DNA of 64,000 bases from positions 1,240,001-1,304,000 of the forward strand of contig NC_088304.1 of assembly GCF_032854445.1 (NCBI RefSeq), given 5' to 3'. Below are positions 23,201 to 35,650 of the stretch, one piece after another. The notes below the pieces were generated by a model. It was not told the DNA's origin, did no database searches, and worked only from the letters and a program-made list of their open reading frames with translations. The translations under genes were made by a program, and so were the position numbers. The stretch comes from Liolophura sinensis (lineage: Eukaryota > Mollusca > Polyplacophora > Chitonida > Chitonidae). Every line of letters begins with the position of its first letter. Position 1 is the first letter of the stretch.

Positions 23201-25345
23201 CAGGATATTGTCATGCAGCCACATGACGCGGAACTTGTTCCCTTACCAACTGATGATATAATTAGGACTGGATATTGTCATGCAGCCACATGACGCGGAA
23301 CTTGTTCCCTTACCAACTGATGATATAATTAGAGCAAGATATGTCATGCAGCCACATGACACGGAACTTGTTCTGTTACCATCTGATGATACAATTAGAA
23401 CAAGATACTGTCATGCAGCCACATGACGCGGAACTTGTTCCCTTACCAACTGATGATATAATTAGGACAGGATATTGTCATGCAGCCACATGACGTGGAA
23501 CTTGTTCCCTTGCCAACTGATGATATAATTAGAGCAAGATATGTCATGCAGCCACATGACACGGAACTTGTTCCCTTACCAACTGATGATATAATTAGGA
23601 CTGGATATTGTCATGCAGCCACATGACGCGGAACTTGTTCTGTTACCAGCTGATGATATAATTAGAACAAGATATGTCATGCAGCCACATGACGCGGAAC
23701 TTGTTCCCTTACCAACTGATGATATAATTAGAACTGGATATTGTCATGCAGCCACATGACACGGAACTTGTTCCCTTACCAACTGATGATATAATTAGGA
23801 CAGGATATTGTCATGCAGCCACATGACACGGAACTTGTTCCCTTACCAACTGATGATATAATTAGGACAGGATATTGTCATGCAGCCACATGACACGGAA
23901 CTTGTTCCCTTACCAACTGATGATATAATTAGGACAGGATATTGTCATGCAGCCACATGACGTGGAACTTGTTCCCTTACCAACTGATGATATAATTAGG
24001 ACAGGATATTGTCATGCAGCCACATGACGCGGAATTTGTTCCCTTACCAACTGATGATATAATTAGGACTGGATATTGTCATGCAGCCACATGACGCGGA
24101 ACTTGTTCTGTTACCAACTGATGATATAATTAGAACAAGATATGTCATGCAGCCACATGACGCGGAATTTGTTCCCTTACCAACTGATGATATAATTAGA
24201 ACTGGATATTGTCATGCAGCCACATGACGCGGAACTTGTTCCCTTACCAACTGATGATATAATTAGAACAGGATATTATCATGCAGCCACATGACGCGGA
24301 ATTTGTTCCGTTGCCAACTGATGATATAATTAGAACAAGATATGTCATGCAGCCACATGACGCGGAATTTGTTCCCTTACCAACTGATGATATAATTAGA
24401 ACTGGATATTGTCATGCAGCCACATGACGCGGAACTTGTTCCCTTACCAACTGATGATATAATTAGGACTGGATATTGTCATGCAGCCACATGACGCGGA
24501 ACTTGTTCTGTTACCAGATGATGATATAATTAGAACAAGATATGTCATGCAGCCACATGACGCGGAACTTGTTCCCTTACCAACTGATGATATAATTAGA
24601 ACTGGATATTGTCATGCAGCCACATGACACGGAACTTGTTCCCTTATCAACTGATGATATAATTAGAACAGGATATTATCATGCAGCCACATGACGCGGA
24701 ATTTGTTCCCTTGCCAACTGATGATATAATTAGGACTGGATATTGTCATGCAGCCACATGACGCAGAACTTGTTCCGTTGCCAACTGATGATATAATTAG
24801 AGCAAGATATGTCATGCAGCCACATGACACGGAACTTGTTCCCTTACCAACTGATGATATAATTAGGACAGGATATTGTCATGCAGCCACATGACGCGGA
24901 ACTTGTTCCCTTACCAACTGATGATATAATTAGGACTGGATATTGTCATGCAGCCACATGACGCGGAACTTGTTCCCTTACCAACTGATGATATAATTAG
25001 AGCAAGATATGTCATGCAGCCACATGACACGGAACTTGTTCTGTTACCATCTGATGATACAATTAGAACAAGATACTGTCATGCAGCCACATGACGCGGA
25101 ACTTGTTCCCTTACCAACTGATGATATAATTAGGACAGGATATTGTCATGCAGCCACATGACGTGGAACTTGTTCCCTTACCAACTGATGATATAATTAG
25201 AGCAAGATATGTCATGCAGCCACATGACACGGAACTTGTTCTGTTACCAACTGATGATATAATTAGGACTGGATATTGTCATGCAGCCACATGACGCGGA
25301 ATTTGTTCTGTTACCAACTGATGATATAATTAGGACAGGATTTTC
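20211..25345 (+). repeat. 67-bp satellite with a 1667-bp higher-order repeat, about 77 monomers
   Basis: The monomer is 66-67 bp: catgcagccacatgacgcgg, then aacttgttcccttaccaact, then gatgatataattaggacagg, then atattgt. The shorter form has gaacaagatatgt. Rare monomer types recur at a fixed distance. The accatctgatgatacaatta type is at 21711, 23378 and 25046. The ttcccttgcc type followed by gacgcagaac is at 21371, 23038 and 24706. Spacings are 1667 and 1668 bp, that is 25 monomers, so about three higher-order copies exist. Each monomer also has a 6-bp inverted repeat GTCATG/CATGAC around CAGCCA and a GGAAC-nn-GTTCC dyad. No long open frame exists because 67 is not a multiple of 3. Confidence 0.95.
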
Positions 25346-27327
25346 TTTTATTACCAAAGGACCTGGTACGGTAAGGCAGGGAATCGGCCTCAGAGAGGTA
25401 CCGCCGAGAAAATGCAAATTTCAATATCCGAGTAGAATTCTATATTCTTTTTTGATTTTCAGAATCAAAAGTATAATAACTTGATCGAGGCTTATAAAAG
25501 TTACCTGGCCATGTAAGAGTTGGATGCTTATGTAATTACCCGATTTTTGGTTGAAATGATCCACTGTGTTGTTAATTTACTGTATGAAGATCGACCAAAA
25601 TTAACCAGAAAAATATTTTTAGTGAAACTCGCCCGTATGTTAAGGGTTGGTGTGGTTTTGGTTAACGTTTGTCTTCATATGTAAAACAAAGTTTATAACC
25701 CAGTTAATTTTGTCATGTTGTGACAAGTTTAAAATCCTGCCTAAGCCAGTATAGCATCCTTCACAGTACAGTGAATGAACAAAAAAGAAAAAAAAAAAAA
25801 TAACGAAGTGATTGTGGAGAACAAAGACAACCCTTTGAGTCAGAAATGGAATCCTCGTGATGGAGTAAGTTAGCCTTATTCGATTTAAGACCTACACATT
25901 GCTAACACGTAGATAATCTCGCTTCAGTGGAACATTAAGTCGCAAGCTTGTCATATAACAGGAAAAGAGGAGTACAAACCAGAAATGGGCCTGCCAGCAA
26001 CCTGTGGATTTCGTGAAGTGGTCAGTCTTGCTTCTTCCTATAAATTGGCGCTCAAGATAGAAGAAAGGCCAAGCACTGGCTGATCTGGTATCTGTATACT
26101 TTGACTGGGTGAATGCATTTTCGGCATAACAATCTGTACATTGTAGGCCTATACTCAAGTCGGCATTCGGAGGTTTCCGCAATATACAAGGATGCAGACA
26201 CCATCGTGACAAGCCCAAACAAACATGCTCATTCAGATTGCGATAGAACACGCGCATGGTAGACATAATAGTTTTATATGTCTGCAATTGTGTCTTTTAA
26301 TACACGTTTAAATCATGTTATCACTTCATGCTTTGACGAACCGCCCCAAGATGAAAAGGTTGTGGTTAACGTCGCATTTTAGACAGGAACATCGTTTAAT
26401 TTGCCGAGTGCCGAGTGAAAATGCAAAAGCGAATGAAACGCGTTGATCGATGGTAGTTTTGCGTTTGTGCCAGCGCGGAAAACGATATGGACCAATGCCT
26501 TTAAACAAGGATAAGGATGTAAAAGGTAAGGGAGTGCTGGAGTGGCAGAAGCGTATACTCACAATTAAAGAGGTCGAATTTAGCCGGTTACGAGTAGGCC
26601 TAATCATGTGCCCACTATAACAATATCATCGCTGCTGTGATGTACTCTCCATACTGTAGTCTTTTGTACCCTCGCGTTTTAACAATGCGATTTTGGGATT
26701 TAGCCTAAAAGTGTAATCAGAATTATATACTCTTTATAAAATATCCGTATTCATTAAATGGATAAAAACTTAACCCCTGGTTCTGTACTGTGGTATTATA
26801 CAATGACGGATTGCCCTTTGTGTTGAGTCAAAATAACGATATGAGCGACATTGACTTGATTTTCCTGTAGTTTCTTGGCTTTTCTGCGACCAAAACGTAA
26901 ATGTCTGCATTAGGGAAAAGATTGTCGTGTGTGAATCGTGTGTGTTGGATTGTTGTGGAAGTTCAGAACGATCACCACAAACTAGGTGGACCCATGCAAA
27001 ATGGCTTTGTAAGACATAGGCCTACTCTGACCGGCCTGTTTTACTATTACCTTCGGAAAAGAAAACTCGCAAATAATTGTTAGATGACATCAGGCAATTT
27101 CCTTGAGAAATTTTTTTATGTAATCATTACACGTTACGGTAAATGGATGGATATATAAGTAAAAATTGCCTGCTCGAAACCATTTTTTTTTTAATCTGAT
27201 AAACTGTAGACTATATTTTCATTCAAAATATTTAAATGGTGTTTAAATGTCATCTGGAAACTGTTGGCTTTACATTTCATTGAATTCAAATTGACCTCAA
27301 AGCTCAGATTAGCGCCAACTTCTACAC
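25346..27327. other. No gene recognised
   Basis: Unique sequence between the 67-bp satellite and the promoter region of the next gene. Minus-strand open frames of 93-131 codons exist (for example 25892-26287), but I find no family resemblance or splice context and treat them as chance. Confidence 0.5.
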
Positions 27328-27460
27328 CCGACGTCAAAAAGCATATCTTGGCTTCCGCTGAAGGGGAAAGGTCAGCTGTATTATGACGTCACTGATTGAT
27401 ATTACGTCACACCCAGTCGCGTCATCGTTTGTCCCATTATGACGTCACGGCATAAATGAC
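27328..27460 (+). promoter_or_regulatory. Cluster of CRE/ATF-type sites upstream of a membrane-protein gene
   Basis: Two full palindromic TGACGTCA sites lie at 27384-27391 and 27440-27447, each preceded by TTA and 56 bp apart. A TTACGTCA variant lies between them at 27402-27409, and a GACGTCA half-type site lies at 27330-27336. A cataaatg box follows the last site at about 27451. The ATG of the next gene is at 27581, 134 bp after the last palindrome. TGACGTCA is the established binding site of CREB/ATF bZIP factors; that this cluster is the promoter is inference from position. Confidence 0.6.
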
Positions 27461-27580
27461 ATGCAGCAGGATTCTTTTCATCTTGTTTTTATTCCACGTG
27501 AGACGATGTTTGGTTAGGGGGCTTATGGGTGTAAATGTGATGTTCGGTTAAGGGTCTTCATAGGCCGTGGAGGTCACGGT

Positions 27581-30500
27581 ATGCTGCAGAACATAGTGTC
27601 CGTGTCCAGCGTGTGTTTGCTGCTGGCGATCGCGGGCTGGGACAGGGACGCCAGTAAAACCATCCAAGAGAACATTTTCGACCCTTCCATATTTGAGACG
27701 TATACCGACAAGTACAGCGTGTATGTATACATACCTACTACCTTGTGTCGTTTGGTCAAGAATTTGGCCATCAATGAAATCTAATAACACCTGTTTACTA
27801 CTTTCTCGTGACTTCCTAGTTTATTTTGGAACTTTGTGAGTTGGGGCTGTTTTATGTCAGATGATTTGTCATTATTACGGGGTTTTATGGAACGTATGCA
27901 CGTATGTCGGCTTAAATATATTCTCAGCCTAATTGTACCAGTTTTAGGGCAGAGCTGCATGCAAGCAGTTATACTTTATGGACTTCATGGGGATTTCTGA
28001 TAGGTTCCATATTTCTGTAAACCCTTCTGGGTTTAGGCTAATACATAATACTAGAAAGCAATATGAGTAAGTCTCCTAGCGCCACGTCGGATATTATCCA
28101 GCCACTTCATGCAGAGAACGGCTTTAAACCGACAAGAAATCAAACGAAAAGATACACAGACAGTATCTGAATTATTCATGCCATCTGGGTTCCATTTTCC
28201 CAAGGGACGCTATTTTAACAAACAGTATTTCTGACATTGTCGACTGCACACAAGAAAACCGTGTACTCACGCTGCTTTTACGATCGCAGATGGGTTAAAA
28301 CATTTTGCAATATATTCGGTGTTTGTATCAGTATGTCTAGCCATCCTTTTCCTTGTACCGAACAAAGCCTCATCACGGCGTGAATTGTATAGTGCCAACC
28401 TGGAGCATCCAAACCTATCGCAATTTGAGGAGAAGAGACTTGCGATTTTTTTTTCTCGCGATATGTGGTATAAATTAAACATATATGATATATTCAGTTA
28501 CGCCTTTGTTTCGTGAAGTAGACTTATAGTTGCATATAAATGTACACTAATAACACTTGTGTTGAAATCTAACACACATTGGATTGTTTTCATTCAACAC
28601 AGATATGTTTTACCTTAACACAACGTGTGCTAAATAAATGTGAAGTACATATGTTTGTGATACAGCATGTAAATGAAACACAGACAAGACCTTGCATTAA
28701 TTCAACACAAGGCAGAGCTCTTCAAATATGACAGAAGGCTTTTGTTGGAAAGAACACAACTGTGACATTCGTACAACACAAGCGTTGTTTTGTGTGAGCA
28801 CAAAATAGTTACTTTCTTATAATACAGGTGAATGTTAACTATAGTAAACCAAAGAGCTTTGGTGCCTACTTGGGACAACGACACCTTTAAATAATGTACA
28901 CACCACCTCAAAGCCCATTACATGTAGATTTCAAAAAATGTTTTTTTATGATTTTTTTTCTTTTTTTGATTTTTTTTTCAGTCAATAAACTGCAAAAAAA
29001 AGAGAAAAGCTATTAAAGTTCTAATAGTGTTGGAACCTTATTGAACAGGCTGTAAAATTTTATTGTAAAGTTTAAGTTTTATGCCCCAGGAGATGAATTT
29101 GGGAACACTTAACAAGTGTTATGTTTGGATAAATATATAACAATTTGAACTTCATCACGATAACGTTTTACATTATTATTTATGTTAAAAGCCGCCTTAA
29201 TTTGTTAAATCTGACTGAAGTTCGTCTGTTGACTTGCCAAAGGTCGGTGGTTTACGTCAGGCACTGAGGATTCCTCCATTCATAAACCTCCCCGCCTTGC
29301 AATAAGTAAAAAATTCTTGAATATGGCTTTAAACAACGATCAAATAAATAAATAAATAAATAAATAAGTAAATAAATAAATAAATAAATAAATAAAACCA
29401 ATCACTTGTTCACCTCTCTCCCTCACAGTGACTCAGACACGTGGGACTGGTTCGGTACCGTTACTTGGTCAGGGGAGGTCGAACCCTGCCCCTGCCGATG
29501 GAGTTTCTTCTTTCCAGGGGCTTGTCCCACCAGACGCCGAGACGAACTGCACGACTTGGGCATTTTCTCCTGGGTCTTTCATAGGGTCATATACAGCATC
29601 GAGGTAACTATTTTATTCCTCATGTAGCGGTATTAAAATGATTATGGTATAATGATAACCGCTATGCACCTAGGGCAGGTTCCACAAAGCTGTTTGTCAA
29701 AATTTCAATGCCTCAAAACCTCAATGCAAATTGAAAGTTGACACATTTGTCTTAAGATAGTAGGCCTATTGATGACGTGAACCAAATGTTTACTTCAGAA
29801 GCCAAAAAATAGGCTTTAATATCGTGTTTCAAATTTTTGACTTAAGTCAGAAATGGCTTTGTGGAATTGGGTCCTGCAGTAGGCCAAGCTACTAACAGTT
29901 GATTGCTGTATGGCAAAAGTTGGCTTTTTCTACAGATAGAAGAGTAAATGAGAAAGAGTTTCAAAAATGGAACCGATACCAGTGTTAAGTTAAGACAAAG
30001 CGCTGCATTTTCAACTTTTTCCAGTTATAATGGACGCTAAAATATTGACTTAAGTCCTGTGTCTAAAGTCTCTTCGTTGAACTGGTCCAAGTGCAGTCCA
30101 TTTTTTTTATTCGGTGCAAATTAAGTGAGATACTTTGCCTTTGTTAAATTTCCTATAAAAAACAATTTCCGTTCACTCATCAACTGGTCTCAGGGAAGTT
30201 TTCAAAATTGTATTTTTCTCTCTCCAGAAAAGTCATGGGTTCAAAATATTTTGTCATGTTCTGATTCACTGTTCATTTCTTTTGCATATAGTGCATGATC
30301 TCAGGTGCACATGGTCTTAGTTATTAATGCCATAGGTAGCGACATTTCTTGAAAACTTTCTATACATGTGGAACACGTGATTTGCATAACCAGTTTTCCA
30401 AACCATCTCAGAGAAGCCCTAGCTGTGTGACTTCATCATTGGTCATGTGCACTGAAGTATTAAATTGGCATTTTAAAACCCCTCGAATCTTAGAGTTGAA

Positions 30501-33500
30501 ATATTTTAATGGAATATAAATGTAAACCCGAGTAAGTGAAAATATATGACGTTATATCAATATGTAGATATCTTTTCTAAACAAAGCTTTCTTTTCAATG
30601 CCCCCCTACACTGCATCCGCCTAGCCTATATACCGTTTTAGAAAACGCAGAGGCCTAAAGCGTTTTGACTGTTTGTTTATCAGGACTTGGGGGCGGTAGT
30701 GGACGGATTTGCGGTGGGGAATGCGGTCTGGTTGCTTCTGTCTATAGGAGCACACATCACTCTATACATAATACATGCCCAGGGAACCGACTGGAAAAGT
30801 AAGTATGGCTCACTGACAGCTTGGTTTGTATGACCTGATTCAGCACAAACTTCATTTCTCTTTGGGAGTTCGTTCAGATAGATGTTAGGAAATCATTGCA
30901 GACTAATATTGATTAAAAACCCAAGAGTGTCATTCTGGTAAAACTGCACAACATATGGTTCATAGAGATGAGTATAGTTGGAAACCCATATTTATTTTCA
31001 TACTTTACACCTTTCCGCAACGATCCAAAGAAAGAAACGTTTCTTTCTGGAATCACGCGATAAAATTCTACGCATTAGTAGCAATAAGCACACGCAGGTA
31101 CAGCACAACAGTAGAGTAAGATCTTCACACAGGACACATGCACCCCTGTAGGGGGCTTATACCGTAAGTTTCCAGTTCCGACAAGGCCTACTGTGTCAAT
31201 AAGATAATGCAAAGAGTCATTTGTTGGAGCTACCATGCAGGGTACTGTACGACGATCAACTCCATGTATGCCCTCGCACGGCGCAATAACCCAGGAGTTT
31301 CCCACCATTGAGGTCGATGCGAGTGCAAGCCCAACTCATGCTGGCTTCCTCAAAGGCCATACGTGGGAAGGTCCGTCAGCAACATGCGGATGGTCGTCGG
31401 TTTCCCCTGGTTTCCTTCCACCGTAAGGCTGACCGCCGTGGTGTAAGTGAAATATTCTCGAGTATGGCGTAAAACACCAATCGAATAAATAAATAAATAT
31501 TATATACCCTCGTGTTTCTCCTCCCCAGGGTTATTTGGTCTACACCCAAAGAAACAAACGAAGGACTCGGCTTGTCAGAAGAACACTAACATTTATAGAA
31601 AGATAAATATCTTACGACTTCGACACCGTAAGTATATGGGCTACCAATGCTCTTTTATAATGTTTTCTCCTAAACCTCATTGGATGTTTACTCCTAAACC
31701 TCATTGGATGTTTACTCCTAAACCTTATTGTGTGTTTACTCCTAAACCTCATTGGATGTTTATCTTTCCATATTTTAACTCGCTGGAAAATCTGTCCTTT
31801 ATCCAAAATGGTCAGATTTTTTGTATAAGCTAAATGCCTTTCGGCCATGATGCGTGCAAAGTCGGAGTACACTGCCTTGAACCGACACACGAACGCACCG
31901 GCTTGGTTAGCTCCATTCGGAATACCTTGTAGTTTAAAAGGTTAAGTGGTGACTCGGGTTTTATTGAGATGTTTAACATAAATACAGCTCTGAGTACTTT
32001 AAAAAAGCTAGAGCAACAATAGAGATCGATAAAGTATGCGTTTTTGCATCGTATTAAAGGATGTACACTCGAAAGGTTGATCTGTTAATTTGAACAGAAA
32101 GGTCTGTTGTGTGAGTGATGCTGGCATGTACTCGATTATTATAGCATAATATTCAACATAACAGCGTTTGTCTAATAGAATCTTTATGTTGAATTAATAG
32201 AATAAATGAGTTATATTTAACAGAACAAACTGCTTCAGTAACAGAATACATTCTAGCATCATTCTGACAGATCACCTAACAGATTCATTTTTCGAGTGTA
32301 GAATCCACAAGTTGGCTTCAAAAAGCTCTATATATGCGATCGACCTGCATGCATGTAATGCAAAGCACTCTGACCAGAACTAGAGAAGCCGTGGATCAGG
32401 CGGTACGTTGGTATGGCAGTTCTTGGCCATGCACTCTGACCAGAAATAGTCAAGCCGTTAGGCGGGATTTTGGGAAGGCAGTTCTGGGCCAGGAACTCTG
32501 GCCAGAACTAGAGAAGCCGTCGATCAGGTGGTACGTTGGTATGGCAGTTCTTGGCCATGCACTCTGACCAGAAATTGTCATGCCGTTAGGCGAGATTTTG
32601 GTAAGGCAGTTATGGGCCAGGCACTCTGACCAGAACTAGACAAATCGTCGATCAGGCGGGTCTTTGGTATGGCAGTTCGAGGCTAGGTATTGTATGGCAG
32701 TTCCAGACCCAAAATTGAATTGCTTAGGTGTATAGCATATTGTATCTGGACTACGCGATACCAAACAAAAATCATTAGCCAAGTGAACCTGAATATAACG
32801 GTTTTACTTTGCTCTGGGATTTGCGTTGCAGGTAACAGCGACTTTTACGCACTGGGAGTTATTTTAAAATTATTCTGCTTTTGATTTGTTCTGAATGCTT
32901 GTAACAATAGATCCACCAATGTCTCAGCTTACATTAAAACTGCTGTGTGTTCACGAATTATAAATAATTTAAAGATCAGTTCATTCTTCACAATTTGTCC
33001 TGTGACTTCATCATAAAGATACTTACTGTAAGGTAATATTAACAATAATATTAATTTTCCTTGGAGCTTCGTCAAAACAGTTCCTTACTCTATTTTTTCT
33101 CGCTTTTCAGGCGAAGAGCTTGAAGAAATGGCCAAGACAATAGAGTATTTAGAGCGCGAGAGGCAAAAACAGGAGGATTATTTAGAACAGAAAAGTAAAT
33201 CTTACATTTTTTTTACCGTTGGTTTATATAATTTTATATTTGATTTATTCATTTGTTTATATTTTTGTCATATTTTAAAATCAAGAAAATATAATTTTGC
33301 TTTTGTCTTTTTATTCGTTGATATGACATGTCACAAATTGGTTCTTATTAAAGAGGTGTCTGGCATATATGTAAAGATATAGTTTATTAGATAAGATATT
33401 GTAGAAAGGCACCTGAAATTATGTCCATGTTTTCATTAAAAAAACACTAAACATGAAAAAACACTGTTTGGTTCCGGGAATTAGAGCCTAACACTGCCAG

Positions 33501-33961
33501 CACTCTGTCATCGATGGGCTGAAAGTCGATCCCTTTGTATCCTTAGTCGTGTAATCACATGACATGAAACAGCCGCCCACACTAACCAGCTCCCACCCCT
33601 CCCCTCACAGTCTGACGTTCGTTAAGGACCACTGTACACGTGGGAAAAGTGCATCATTAGCTAGCCCAAAGTCGGTGGTTTACACCTTTCACTCCAGTTT
33701 CCCTCACTCCAAAATACTGGCCGCCATCATACAGGTAAAAAAAAAAACATCTTGAATATTTCGTTAAACACCAATCAAATATATAAGTAGATACATGAAA
33801 CAGTTTTCTGTATTCGCTAATTTCTTTTGTTCTGTGTTTGTTTATCAGAAGTTGAGGTAGACATACTGCAGAACGCCATACGTCACTTATATCATGCCCA
33901 CGCACAAGGAGACGTGGAGAAACCACCCAAGGGAGTGAAACCCGACTGTAGATGGGACTGA
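27581..33961 (+). CDS. Six-exon gene, secreted-side/single-pass membrane protein with coiled coil, family not recognised
   Basis: Exons are 27581-27720, 29429-29603, 30684-30798, 31529-31627, 33111-33194 and 33849-33961 (TGA). They total 726 nt and 241 residues, and every junction is GT-AG with matching phase and no frame break. Residues 1-24 form a signal peptide (hydrophobic VCLLLAIAG core). Residues 25-113 are an extracellular part with WDWFG, a CPCRW motif and a third Cys after PGA, then RRR. Residues 114-137 are a hydrophobic membrane span (AVWLLLSIGAHITLYII). The remaining 104 residues would be cytosolic: a basic juxtamembrane stretch, an EELEEMAKTIEYLERERQKQ coiled coil (about 177-204) and a C-terminal tail ending CRWD. 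AATAAA follows at 34003. I do not recognise the family. A receptor-like or adhesion role would be a guess. The exact start is the first ATG with a signal peptide. Confidence 0.75.
27721..29227 (+). other. First intron of the membrane-protein gene, nothing else recognised
   Basis: AT-rich intron sequence with T-rich tracts near 28940-28980. No exon or element is supported apart from the SINE-like copy that starts at 29228. Confidence 0.5.
29228..29400 (+). mobile_element. SINE-like element with (AAAT)n tail
   Basis: It starts around tgacttgccaaaggtcggtgg, passes through gaggattcctccattcataa and gaatatggctttaaacaacg, and ends in about fourteen AAAT units (29340-29397). It lies in intron 1 of the membrane-protein gene, 30 bp before the exon 2 acceptor. 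Confidence 0.7.
31310..31500 (+). mobile_element. SINE-like element, plus orientation
   Basis: It contains catacgtgggaaggtccgtc, gtcggtttcccctggtttcc, taaggctgaccgccgtggtg and gagtatggcgtaaaacacca, then aataaataaata. It is the best-preserved example of the family in the window. It lies in intron 3 of the membrane-protein gene, 29 bp before exon 4. Confidence 0.75.
31662..31765 (+). repeat. 24-bp minisatellite, four copies
   Basis: Tandem copies of tcctaaacctcattggatgt plus ttac, in the intron shortly after exon 4 of the membrane-protein gene. Confidence 0.9.
32362..32690 (+). repeat. About 64-bp tandem repeat, five copies, alternating two types
   Basis: The marker gcactctgaccagaa or ggaactctggccagaa recurs near 32365, 32431, 32493, 32558 and 32622. 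Odd copies carry gatcaggcggtacgttggta; even copies carry gccgttaggcgggattttgg. The true duplicating unit is therefore probably the dimer of about 130 bp. Confidence 0.85.
33560..33790 (+). mobile_element. SINE-like element, plus orientation
   Basis: It contains acacgtgggaaaagtgcatc, cccaaagtcggtggtttaca, aaatactggccgccatcata and cgttaaacaccaatcaaata. It lies in the last intron of the membrane-protein gene, ending about 60 bp before exon 6. A tRNA-like segment (gttccgggaattagagcc...gatccc) sits just upstream at 33470-33540. Confidence 0.65.
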
Positions 33962-34002
33962 GACTCACAGCGAACCAGACAGATCTATACATCTACGCTT
34001 AT

Positions 34003-34008
34003 AATAAA
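34003..34008 (+). terminator. Polyadenylation signal AATAAA of the membrane-protein gene
   Basis: AATAAA lies 41 bp after the stop codon of the six-exon gene. Another AATAAA lies near 34112. Either could be used. Confidence 0.5.
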
Positions 34009-34204
34009 GATTCCGGGTTTCTTCGCTGTAAACAGTTTTTGGGGAAAACAGAATAATTTATAAAAGTGTCTTATTTATTTTCATGTAAACACAGGTACGT
34101 ATTTTTTTTATAATAAAATGAATGACATACATATATCATAAACTTGCTCGTTGTTGACATTTCATTTACATCACAGGAAAATACAGCATAAAACCATCAG
34201 TATT

Positions 34205-34390
34205 TAGATATATTTATTTATTTGATTTGTGGTTTACGCCGTACTCAATCAGGACTTCTTATACATATACACATGTACATATAGGTAGTAGTTCAGACAC
34301 TATCGTAGAGACGAATGGAATGAAAGCCGGATGAGGACATCTCCCACCGCAGAGAGGAATGGGGATACCACTGCCGTGGTTATATACAGT
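34205..34390 (-). mobile_element. SINE-like element, minus orientation
   Basis: It starts with atttatttatttgatttgtg and gtttacgccgtactcaatca, the reverse complement of the family tail, with no clear head. It is immediately followed by a degenerate minisatellite. Confidence 0.55.
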
Positions 34391-34424
34391 GTCATTTAGG
34401 ATGACACCTACCGTATTCATATAG

Positions 34425-35115
34425 CTGCAGAGTAATCGAGACATACACAGCTGCACAGAAATCGAGACATATACAGCGACGGAGTAATCTAGACATATAT
34501 AGCGACAGAGTAATCTAGGCACATACAGGTGCGAGTAACCTAGACACATACAGCTACAGAGTAATCTAGACATATAGTGCTGCAGAGTAATCTTGAGACA
34601 TACAGATGCGAGTAATATACAGCGACGGAGTAATCTAGACATATATAGCGACAGAGTAATCTAGGCACATACAGGTGCGAGTAACCTAGACACATACAGC
34701 TACAGAGTAATCTAGACATATAGTGCTGCAGAGTAATCTTGAGACATACAGATGCGAGTAATCTAGACATATACATCTGCAGAGTAATCTGGACATATAC
34801 AGCTGTAGAGTAATCCAGACATATACTAGCATAGCTACAGAGTAATCTAGACAGCTGCAGAGTAATCTAGACATGTACTAATATAGCTACAGAGTAATTT
34901 AGACATATACTAGTATAACTACAGAGTAATCTAGACATATTCTAGCATAACTACAAAGTAATCCAGACATATACTAGCATAGCTACAGAGTAATCTAGAC
35001 AGCTGCAGAGTAATCTAGACATGTACTAATATAGCTACAGAGTAATCCAGAAGCGGTTGCAGACTAATGAACATGGACTTGTACAGAGTCTGTGTAATCT
35101 AGACATGTGCTTTAT
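34425..35115 (+). repeat. Degenerate minisatellite, about 27-45-bp units
   Basis: Recurrent gagtaatctagacatatac with acagctgcag, atagctacag or tgctgcagagt joiners. Block duplications are visible: 34484-34570 matches 34617-34700, and 34838-34880 matches 34980-35020. It lies between the membrane-protein gene and the next gene. Confidence 0.85.
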
Positions 35116-35317
35116 AAGTCATCACCTTACCGGCAAGTCTGTCTGAAGAAGATAACATTACCATTATATCTGCAACATTAAAGTGCAATGCATTAGAGAA
35201 TTCTTGTGGATATCAACTTCTGGGTTTATTGCGCACGATGTGTCGGTGTGAGAAGTAATATCAAGCGTGAAACACAATGTAGACCCTAATTCTCTTCTTC
35301 TAAACGCCCTCAAAAGA

Positions 35318-35650
35318 GTGAGTGAGTGAGTGAGTGCTTGGGGTTTAACGTCGTACTTCACTATTTTTCAGTCATACGACGACGAAGGACTGCTTCATGT
35401 AATATGCCTTCTTGTTGCAGGACGGATTTCCACTGCTCTTTTATCTAGTGCTGCTTTACCCAGACGATTTGCCGAAGGCAAGTAAGCCGCCCCGCCCAAG
35501 CCATTATAATGATAAAGGTCAACCAGTCGTTGCACTATCTCCTTAATGCTGAACGCCAAGCGAGGAAGTTACAATTTCTTTTTTAAGGTCTTAGGTGTGA
35601 CCCGACCCAGGATTGACCCTGGATCTATCGCCTCCAGATACAATATCCTA
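35318..35650 (+). mobile_element. Second SINE-like family, full-length candidate
   Basis: It begins with gagtgagtgagtgagtgctt, then ggggtttaacgtcgtacttc, gtcatacgacgacgaaggac, ccgccccgcccaagccatta, and ends in gtgacccgacccaggattga with ccctggatc. This differs from the gcgtaaaac-tailed family. The wording is one I associate with dispersed mollusc repeats, but the family name is not checked. Confidence 0.6.

Noticed and set aside
20211-25345. CRISPR-like array
   Set aside because: The units are contiguous 67-bp satellite monomers with no unique spacers, and the genome is animal.
25892-26607. Minus-strand ORFs of 131 and 93 codons
   Set aside because: No family resemblance, splice partners or compositional signal; consistent with chance in intergenic DNA.
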